A stretch of DNA of 64,000 nt. It comes from Hepsetus odoe. Its lineage: Eukaryota; Chordata; Actinopteri; Characiformes; Hepsetidae. A model generated the notes under the pieces. The model was not told the origin of the DNA. It ran no database searches and was given only the letters and a program-made list of their open reading frames with translations. This document shows, piece by piece, positions 55,612-64,000 of the stretch. The translations under genes were made by a program, and so were the position numbers. How positions within the stretch are numbered: the stretch's first letter is position 1; each line of letters starts with the position of its first letter. Location of the stretch: NCBI GenBank assembly GCA_017165825.1, contig CM029367.1, positions 5,110,724-5,174,723 of the forward strand, given 5' to 3'.

Positions 55612-55870
55612 TTTCTCTCCTCGTCTCCCCTTCCTTCATCTTTTCCCCCCATTATTTGCTCACTCTTCTTCCTTTCTTCGTCTTCTTTGTTTTTCCTTCT
55701 TCTCTTTTGTCTTTACCTTCACATTCTTAACCCTCTGCCTTCCTCTCCTCCCTTTCTCCCCATTCCTCCTCTTCCTTCACTGCTGTCTTCTCCTTATCCT
55801 TCACCCTATTCTCACTTCATCTCTGCTTTTCCTCTTCCTTCTTTATCTTGTCTTTGTTCTCTATTTTGTG
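55612..55870. repeat. polypyrimidine tract, right part
   Basis: Continuation of the tract at 52516-53166, displaced by the LINE insertion. Two overlapping frames rich in Ser, Leu and Phe are compositional. Confidence 0.85.
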
Positions 55871-58800
55871 ATCAAAGTTAATCTTAAAAATCTTCACCAA
55901 CAAAGGTATGGCGTCTTTCTGCTTGATCTTCTCTGCCGTAGATATCCTCAGAAAGGATGATGATCCTTTGCAGGGACAAATCATTGCATTTAAAGATCTT
56001 TCTGAGCTTTTTTCATGTCTTGAGTGTCAAATCGTGCTGTATTTCCTGTTGTTTTTGTTGTTAATAAGTGGTCCAAGCAGGGAAATCAGCTCTTCTCCAC
56101 AACAATGGTAAAGCTAGCTACTTTTCTTGTTGTTCTAACCTTCATCTTCATCAAAATGAGACAATGACACTTCTTTTCTTTGGTTTTTTGAAGCAATGCA
56201 CAGGCAGCAAAATTTAGTTCACACCATTTTCCTCTCAGTCCAGATGTATTTATTGAAGTAAGACATGTTAGATGTCCTTATTTTGTAGATTTAGAGCTGC
56301 TAATAACAAATAAACTAGGATCCCTGAATTCATGAAACCACTGTCGAAAATCGTAAAGTGAAAAAATTATGGTGAGAAAAATGGAAAAAAATTAAAATAA
56401 ATTAAGGGTTGAGGTGGTGATCTAGAATCAGGTTTTCCCGCTATGATTGTTTAATTAATCTGATTCAGGATCAGTCTATTTTACTATTTTAATACGAGTC
56501 CTACATTCTGAACATCTGCCACCAGAAAAAGGTCTGAACAATTTACTGAAGATGTGGTTTATGAGATTTCTTTTCCTTATTTGAAGAGTTTGAAAGCAAC
56601 ATCAAGTTTGTAGCTCCACATAATGAAACCCATTTTTACACCAAACATGTCTTGACTCGCTACATCTGATTTCAGTTGAAAATGTAGTTGTTTGTTTGTT
56701 TGTTTGTTTTTCCTTTTTAAACCTTTCCCTTAAGAATTACTTTTGTTTTTCAGCTCAGGATAGAAAATGATCTGCTTGGCACTTTTTTTTTTTTTCCTTA
56801 TTGAAAAGCTTGTTTGTATGTGCTGGAAATTGCCTTTCAGGAGATGATTTTTCTCAAAATCATCAAAAAAACAAATTCTCAAATTAAGTTTCTAATTTTT
56901 GTTCCATTTTCATTACTGTTCCTTAGAAATGTGTTCTCTAGAAGTGGTGTTATTTGTTATAAATCATATATAAATATAGATATATATATATATGTTCGGT
57001 TGCTGATTTTTTTACATTGCTTTTATGTCTAATCTTCTGGCATTTTTGCCAGAAACACTAAAAAAATCCATCACACACCACCATTCCAGGGAGGGGAAGG
57101 GATAGATTCTTGCTTTCTTCAATCCATTTTAAATCAATAGATCTTTTCACAATGCTCGGAAGTAAATGCAAGCTCTCAGTTGTGCTAATAGACACTTGTG
57201 GCTAGCAATGCCGGTGAGAGAGAACCACAGAGAAACAAGCCAATTGCACTCTTTTGGACTCGAAACCTTGGCAGAGGTACCACCAGAGATGACCATCTCA
57301 CAACGATAGGCCAAAACCTCAGATGTTTAGCTCTGCTCTAAAAAAATGCAGGATTTGAGATTTCAGGACCCATGTATATATACATATAGAGTAAGTAGAG
57401 TAAGTAGAAGCTGAATAAAAAAAAAAAAAGAATTGTAATGCAGCAAGGCGGTCAGTGCTTGTACTTACACAATTTTTGGTTTTAATTGTGCAAATCTGTG
57501 AATGGAAAACCATTTTTAGGGCATATTTCAGAATGAACATGCACCAGAAACATCTGAGGACATTGGGGAGCTGTTCCCAGTAAAACTGGGCCATAAGCAC
57601 CCAAAGAGTGCTGTCTAAACAGCACGCTTTCAGATGATTATGTAAAGTTTCATTGTTGACAAGTGAGTGATGCTGTCGGTCAGCAGTGTTGAGGTGATGA
57701 TTTTCGTGATCACACACATGAGCACAAACCGAATTGGGAATTTGAACGAGGACAATAAAAATAGTGGCGAAAGCATCAGCTTTGCAGGAGCTCTGCAAGC
57801 AGTGCCACTGCATAGTGGAGAGAGAAAGATTCATTGCTACCCAGTCCATGTTACACTCAGTGTCCCACTCTGGTCCCTACTGACTGTTTTTTTTTCTCTC
57901 TTCGTTTCAGAAGGTTGTCTGATCTGATGATTGAATCTGTCGCCATATCTTCACCGTATCAGATCGTCCCGCTGTTACGCGTTATTTATTTTTTCTTCCC
58001 TTTTTCTCTCTACCCTCTGCGTTTTTTTTTCCTTCTTGTTCTCAAGGCCTGTGGAAATACAGGGGCAGCTAATTTCAATTTCATCCCGAGCAGCGGAATA
58101 TCAAAGTGCGGTGGATCACACGGTCTCGTCCACCATCGCTAAGGAGCCACCACAAGAAAACCAATTCTATGAATTTCTAAAGATTGATCAATGGCACAGA
58201 AGGAAGGAGGCAGCAGGAGGATTAAAGAGTGGCTGTGTGTACAGATTCAATGCCCCAAATGACCTCTGCCGGTGACTACTCACTATAAAAGAACAGAATG
58301 TCTGGAGCTCAAGGAGGATAACATGTTCGTGAGCAGGAATGAAGTCAAATGGGAACTGATGGTTATTATCTCTAAAAACACTGGCACTAAATATGCACTA
58401 CCTGCTACATGAAAACCACCGACAGGTGAAGTGAATAACTGATTATCTCGTACCATTGGCACCTGTCTAGGGGTGAGACATGAGGCAGTATGTCAATAGG
58501 CTCCTCTTGAAGTTGATGTGTTAGCAGGAGAAATGGTCAGGCGTAAAGATCTGAGCAAACAGCCAAGCTGCGATGACTGGATTAGAGATCCCCAAAGCAG
58601 GTCCTGCTGGATGTTCCTAATAGCATCTGTCAAAAGTCATCCAAGGCAACTGGGACAGAAAGGCCAGGTTCAGTAATATTGTGTGTGTTGGCTGAAGACT
58701 AGCCTGTCTGGATTGATCCCTAAGAAACACAACCTCCTGAAAATTTAATGCTGACTGTGATATAAAGGTGTCCAAACATGCATTCCATCACAGCTTGTTG

Positions 58801-59370
58801 TGTGTGGGGCTCAGAGGCTGTAGAACAGTTCTTTGAGAAGTTCGGTGGGATTGAATGCTGAATATGGGGTTCCTGCTTTCAGACATGGACTGGGTCAATT
58901 TAGGGTCAAATTTCAAAAGGTACAAAGTACAAAGGCTTCCTTCAGTTTCTGGTACTTCACCCCAGTATCTGCACCACCCTCATGCTTTGTGGGATCATCT
59001 CAATAGAGAACGGAACAAAAAGCAGCAAACTTCACCAGAAGAGCAAAGTATCGTCCCTGTCACTGTCCCTGAAGCCTGAAGGACTATTCCTGAAAGTGAC
59101 TAAAGAAATGAAAGAATTTATACACATACACACACTCACTCACTCATTGTCCTCAGTTTCACAGGCAGTGCTGGACTCTATGGCTGGAGTGGGTGTAATG
59201 GTTTGTCAATACACTCATATTTAATTGACACTAAATTTAAACTCAACTCAGTTTAAACTGTAAAATCTTTCAGTACCTTTTTAACACAAATCAGGCAAAC
59301 CATCTAAAATATATTTTTCCATGCAATGTTGCTCATGAAATAAACACTCAAAATGCCTTTTGAATTAATT
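55871..59370. other. 3.5 kb unique DNA, best candidate for conserved noncoding sequence
   Basis: No mobile element or gene recognised. 57655-57800 and especially 58035-58270 (CCCGAGCAGCGGAATATCAA within it) are GC-balanced, repeat-free and bounded by T-rich DNA. An open plus frame of 114 codons (57931-58275) crosses the latter, but its upstream half is a T/C-rich stretch and no domain is seen. Small (GTTT)n run at 56691-56710 and a (TA)n run near 56983. Confidence 0.35.
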
Positions 59371-59602
59371 AAGTGAAAGTGACAACCCTTGTCATTGCGA
59401 GGTCACAGCACAGCACACGTGAACCACAACGAAATTGGACCTCCGCATTTAACGCATGCACACAAACACCGTGCAGCAGTGGGCAGCTATTGAAAGCACC
59501 CGGGGAGCAGTGATGGGGACGGTACCTTGCTCAAGGGTTCCTTGTGAGGGAGAACCTACTTGTGAGGGAATCGAGTCCCTAACCACTAGGCCACCGCTGC
59601 CC
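59371..59602 (-). mobile_element. SINE-A copy, minus
   Basis: Tail complement AAGTGAAAGTGACAACCC to head complement CCACTAGGCCACCGCTGCCC; about 20 bp around box B are deleted, so it could not be transcribed by RNA polymerase III. Confidence 0.88.
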
Positions 59603-60486
59603 GGTTATTATTATTAATGGTATTGGTAAGTGAAAAGCTTCATCTCTATAATGGTTGTTTTATTTAATCAACCTCTAAAATCATTCTTTCCAGCATCAAA
59701 AACCGTTCCCCCTTGTAGTTCCCATTGCTTGTGTTGCCATAGAACTATTTTTGCCAGAAAGTTAGGCTGTCTCCAGGCCAAAAGTACACACAGTATTTTC
59801 ATGAGGCTATTCACTCTTGTGATAAATTATTCAAAAGAGGGCCACTCTTTAAAATGTGTGCAATGAATGGCAAACCTCCCTCCATTCTGTTCAAATATTA
59901 CTGTAAGGAAACTGCTGTAACGTGCATGGCTCGGATCCATTCATTTCATGGTGACTCCTCTCCTCCGCCGTGAATCCTCTGGCATTCTAGCAGTTTTTGC
60001 AAGCAGGCAGGAAATTCGCTGCTCCGGTGAGGACCTGACTGGGGTGGACTTTATGAAAAGGGCAAAGAGGCTTGCCCATTTCCTCCCTCTGCTCGCATGA
60101 CACGCTTGGTATTTAAGGAGCTGACATAGAACACGAACACAATTTTCTCCACCAGCCAACTTTTTTCCAGAGTATCACCAGATCCACAGAGCAGACAGGC
60201 TGGAAACATGTCTTTGCAGAAACAAGGTCTGTGGGCTTTTAGACACTCTAATGAGGGCATGCTTTAAAGGTCTAGCTCGGAAACTTCCACCCAGACTGCT
60301 CCCGGCCTTACTTTTATTCTGAAAATCCATACAAACTGCTTTTTTGATGGTTTTATTTAGTTGTGACACTTTCATGGTAGAAAGTGTCCCAAGAATACAA
60401 AATGCATTTTTTTCATTCCCATAATGTGTTCTCTCTTTTAATAGCATCTCCCGATGCCTGGACACTGACTTTATAAAAGAAAAATA
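59603..60486. other. unique DNA, possible conserved noncoding DNA
   Basis: 59930-60260 is GC-balanced and repeat-free (inference of constraint only). Confidence 0.3.
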
Positions 60487-61035
60487 CAGTACTGTGCAAA
60501 AGTTTTAGGCAGGTGTGAAAAAATGCTGTAAAAGAATGCTTTCAGAAATGGAAGTGTTGGTCATTTATTTTCATCAATCAACAAAATGCAGTGAATGAAC
60601 AAAAGAGAAATCTAAATCAAATCAGTATTTGGTGTGACCACCCTTTGCCTTCAAAACAGCATCGATTCTTCTAGGTACACTTGCACACAGTTTGTGAAGG
60701 AACTCGGCTGGTAGGTTGTTCCAAACATGACTGTGTTTCAACCTCCGTGTGACATTGATGATCATCAGCACCTGTCTGGTAAAATTGGTTGATCAGACAC
60801 CGTCTATAATCCTACAAAATCCCTGACTTTGTGCAAGCGTACCTAGAAGAACTGATGCTGGTTTGAAGGCAAAAGGTAGAAACACCAAATATTGATTTGA
60901 TTTAGATTTTTATTTAGTTCGCTCACTTTGCATTTTGTAAATTGATAAAAATAAACAATCATTATTTATATTTCTGAAAGCATTCTTTGTTTACAGCATT
61001 TTTTCACACCTGCTAGGGTGTACAGCACAGTACTG
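60487..61035. mobile_element. foldback MITE (549 bp), TA target
   Basis: Starts CAGTACTGTGCAAAAG and ends CAGCACAGTACTG, with TA on both sides. Beyond the ends almost the whole element folds on itself: for example CACCCTTTGCCTTCAAAACAGC at left against GGTTTGAAGGCAAAAGGTAG at right, giving two arms of about 230 bp at roughly 80% identity. Non-coding. The ends are related to the MITEs at 37932 and 45732. Confidence 0.85.
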
Positions 61036-61086
61036 TATATATTGTTTCTTCAAAATTCTAAGATCCTGGTGAGCCATAAAATAATA

Positions 61087-61323
61087 GAAAAGTTAAAACC
61101 CTTGTCATTGTGAGGTCACAGCACTACACAGTGAACCACAACAAAATTGGACCTCTGCATTTAACCCATGCAAACACTGAGCAGCTATTGAAAGCACCCG
61201 GGGAGCAGTGACGGGGACAGTACCTTGCTCAAGAGTACCTCAGGGCAACCTACTGGTGGGGAATTGAACACACAATTTTCCAATGCGGGGGTAGCTCCCT
61301 AACCACTAGGCCACCACTGCCCC
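61087..61323 (-). mobile_element. SINE-A copy, minus
   Basis: Begins AAAAGTTAAAACCCTTGTC and ends with head complement CCACTAGGCCACCACTGCCCC; a few bases are lost in the middle. Confidence 0.87.
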
Positions 61324-62159
61324 AATAAAGGAATATTAACTCGATCACACTTAACAAATCAATGTCTAGAACTGCATCCTTAACACATGCTCATGTGTTG
61401 TGCACATCCAACAATAAGGGCAGCATGCTGCATTCTCAACAAAGTAGCTTGCAGAATTGCAACAGTCTGATATATTTTAATGCAAAATTAGTTAGCAAAG
61501 TTACAGTTAATGATAGATTTTTTTTTTTTTTAATTCATCAACAAATCATGTGTTTGTGAAAGTCAACCAATCCTTCATACTAATATAATTCAAGCAGCAC
61601 TGGCAAAGCAGCCTTAGCAGAACAGCCATGATCCTGTACAAGACAGGCATGTTTTATTCTGCTTTCTCTCCAACCTGTGCTACATTCTTATTTTGTAAAG
61701 TCCTACTCCAAGCTTAGCCAAGCTGTCAGTCATGGGGTGGCCATCTCACCCCCCCCCCCCCCCACCCCCCTCTATGTCCCATGAGGTCAGCTCTGTAGCC
61801 AGCGCTGGGAGGGCCTGTCGGAGAAATCTTGTTATCCGGCACTCTTATGAGTGACAAATTGGTGGCTGGATGAAGACCCGCATCCCAGCACTGTCAAGAG
61901 TTGTCCTGGCTGGAGGCCAGAGAGATAAGAAAGGCTTGAATGAAGTGAAAGAATGTTGAATGGGGCTGAATATTGAAAATGTAGGAGCTACAACAGTCTA
62001 CAGAAACAATTCTGAGATTCTCTGCACCACACCTTCTGGCTTTCTAACAGTGTATCATATAAAACCTAGTCATCTGCATTGGGTATGATGTTTACAATAT
62101 AAAAACATTTACATCTATGAAGATTAAAACTGAATGGGCCAATTGTCCTGGGAAAAAAA
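61324..62159. other. unique DNA, possible conserved noncoding DNA
   Basis: 61770-61950 (CTTGTTATCCGGCACTCTT within it) is repeat-free and of mixed composition, a candidate only. It directly follows a C15 run. Confidence 0.3.
61749..61770. repeat. poly(C) tract
   Basis: C15, one A, C6. Confidence 0.95.
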
Positions 62160-62520
62160 ATGGTCCTGGGATTGGATTGGTTAAAAATTACATGCATAAA
62201 CCCAGCCACTAGGAATGCTCAAGGCTGTGTATTTCTTCATGCTGGTCCCAAGCCTGGACATGTCTCTGGAGAGGGTTACGGTAGGATGGGCATCTGGTGT
62301 AAAACTTTCAGATCGTTCGAGGATTGGGTTAACTACCTGATCAGCCGAGGCCTAGGTTAACAACAACCGCCACTGGTGCTGCTAGCCTACAGGGTGCTGG
62401 TGGAAATTGGGCCACTCTTGGCCAAAGGAGAAGAAGAGGAGGAGGAGAGCGTGTCCAGAGATAGGAGGAGAGAAGGAAGGGTATGAGCGTGGAAGTGAGG
62501 GTAGGGAAGATTACATGGTT
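62160..62520 (+). mobile_element. RTE-type LINE 5' region, plus
   Basis: Shares GGGCATCTGGTGTAAAACTT and CTTGGCCAAAGGAGAAGAAG with the 5' region of the RTE copy at 25490, spaced similarly. No coding sequence follows; a SINE begins at 62521. Confidence 0.7.
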
Positions 62521-62685
62521 CAGCAGCGGTGGCCTAGTGGTTAAGGAGTCACCCCAGATTGGAAGATTGTGGGTTCGATTCCCTCACCAGTAGGTTGCCC
62601 TGAGGTACCCTTGAGCAAGGTACCATCCCCGTCACTGCTCCCCGGGTGCTTTCACTAGCTTAAATAGGATGTCACTTTTACTTTC
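62521..62685 (+). mobile_element. SINE-A copy, plus, internally deleted
   Basis: Head CAGCAGCGGTGGCCTAGTGG, box B GGGTTCGATTCCC and middle CCTTGAGCAAGGTACCATCC are intact; most of the 3' half is missing before the tail GTCACTTTTACTTTC. Confidence 0.85.
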
Positions 62686-63421
62686 ATAAGGGTTTCAAAA
62701 TGGAAAGGTAAAAAAAAAAGTAATACATTTTAGGATTTCAAGAAAAAGCACACAATAATCTTCTAGCAATGCTGTCTGTGATATTGATCTCATCCTAGAA
62801 ATGCAAGCAACAGTCAGAGAATTTCAACCAGCCAGTATAATTTCCTGCACTTGGAAAGAAAATTACTATAAAGGGCTAAGACAGAGTGGCCATTGCCTCT
62901 GAATCATAAAAAAATAGGTTCTGTACAAAAACAGAAGACAATAAAAGGGGGAATCAAGAGAGAAAAGACTGCAAACCTAGTCATTAGAGAAAACTTATTT
63001 TTCACCATATCAGCCATGGAACAAACTTTTTATTTTCTTGTGTCACAACAGAAGTGATAAAGTGAGAGCTATATTAAAAAAAGGCATGGACAAAGGTAGA
63101 TGCCAACGGTAACTGCTGCAATTTGTGGCTCAACGAAAGGAGGCAGAATAAAGATAGAAGTCATTGTGAGCAGCAGGAGATTGTAGTTACTGCTACAGCA
63201 GGTGAGGCCAGGATAAAGACAAGCAGAGCACTGCTAAAAGATGGAACTTTGCTCAAGAGGTCCAGGTGAACCTGACATCATGCTCCATCTCGAACTCTCA
63301 GCTCACCTGAACTCGAAACATCTGGTCAGATATTTACTTTTTAGGATTATTCAGGCTCAAGTCACGCTCTGATTTCACAAAGCAGTTTCTGAAAACTCAT
63401 CTACCACATTTCATGCATTTT

Positions 63422-63430
<9 letters not shown>
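62686..63430. other. unique AT-rich DNA
   Basis: Nothing recognised. Confidence 0.4.

Positions 63431-63484
<54 letters not shown>
63431..63484. repeat. (AT)n microsatellite
   Basis: 27 uninterrupted units after a short CA run; self-complementary, so it can extrude as a cruciform. Confidence 0.98.
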
Positions 63485-63487
<3 letters not shown>

Positions 63488-64000
63488 ACTCTTAATCTAC
63501 CAAGTTTAAACAGCACAATGAAATCCTTCAGCGAGGACATCAGAGCAGGAGAACTACAAAAAGCTACAATGCAATGAAAGAATTGCTTGTATTTTTATTT
63601 TTTGAAGAAGAAGAACCACAAACTGGGTTTGGACATCGTTTATCATCATGAAGAACATTCATGTTAAGGTTCTGTTGCAGTTTAAGGCTTTTTCCTTCAT
63701 TATGTGAAGGTTCTTTAAGGTTCTGTACAATGACACATCCAGAAGTGTGCTAAAGAATCATCAAATGAAAAGCCAACACCTTTCAGTCTTGATTGTCTTC
63801 ATGCAAAATAAAAGCTGAAAATGAATAAATCAGATTTGGAAAGTAATTTGCTTATTTTGCCGTTATAAATGATCTCCAGGATAATGCCAGTTTAAGTTCA
63901 GAATTTTAGATCATTTCGTTTGCTACAGTTGGGTTGGAACTGAATTTTGTTAAACTAGAATTGTTCTTGAACACAGCTCTGTTGGGTTACAATAGGACAT
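63485..64000. other. unique DNA, nothing recognised
   Basis: AAGGTTCTGTTGCAGTTTAA and AAGGTTCTTTAAGGTTCTGT phrases near 63660-63730 suggest a short degenerate repeat of AAGGTTCT. No gene. Confidence 0.4.

Noticed and set aside
57319..57849. 176-codon minus-strand frame as a host exon
   Set aside because: It has no domain, crosses a 12-A run and an AT-rich tract, and has no splice-site-bounded core I can recognise.
1..64000. CRISPR array, bacterial operon or phage
   Set aside because: No direct-repeat/spacer pattern, no ribosome-binding sites, and the repeat content is that of a fish nuclear genome.

Overview
The window looks like intergenic or intronic DNA of a ray-finned fish, probably a teleost. 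I found no exon set of a host gene, no rRNA, no functional tRNA gene and no CRISPR array. The fish assignment rests on the repeats: Tc1/mariner transposons with DD34E-type transposases, RTE-type and Rex1/L2-type LINEs, DANA/V-SINE-like elements, two other tRNA-derived SINE families, and long dinucleotide microsatellites. Most long open frames are remnants of mobile elements.

Layout. 1-20 kb: a solo LTR (911-1194), a Tc1-like relic with an internal tandem duplication, about a dozen SINE pieces, two RTE fragments (13.2 and 14.5-15.5 kb) and a second solo LTR (16715-17041). 20-25.5 kb: mostly unique AT-rich DNA with microsatellites and a foldback repeat. 25.5-27.3 kb: an RTE LINE broken up by three later SINE insertions. 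27974-31176: the most unusual object, a 3.2-kb unit with solo-LTR-like ends and a 5-bp target duplication. It holds a promoter-like array of CCAAT boxes, an intronless coiled-coil/IQ-motif (ASPM-like) reading frame and a polyadenylation signal. 32-50 kb: Tc1 relics, a Tc1 element with both ends and a SINE inside it, MITEs, nested and chimeric SINEs, and a 68-bp miniature of the LTR-like family (46838-46905). 52.5-55.9 kb: a roughly 950-bp polypyrimidine tract split by a LINE that has intact ends and endonuclease but lacks the RT core. 56-64 kb: mostly unique DNA with a foldback MITE, SINEs and an RTE 5' region.

Four elements (911, 16715, 27974, 46838) share TGTNAC...GTNACA ends and a perfect 5-bp target duplication, so I treat them as one LTR-type family. 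The 3.2-kb member is best read as a transcription unit lying between the U3 start and U5 end of a single LTR-like sequence. Its frame has one frameshift and one stop, so this copy is a pseudogene, but less damaged copies may exist elsewhere in the genome. All family names come from reading the sequence and from memory of the families; no database search was run.
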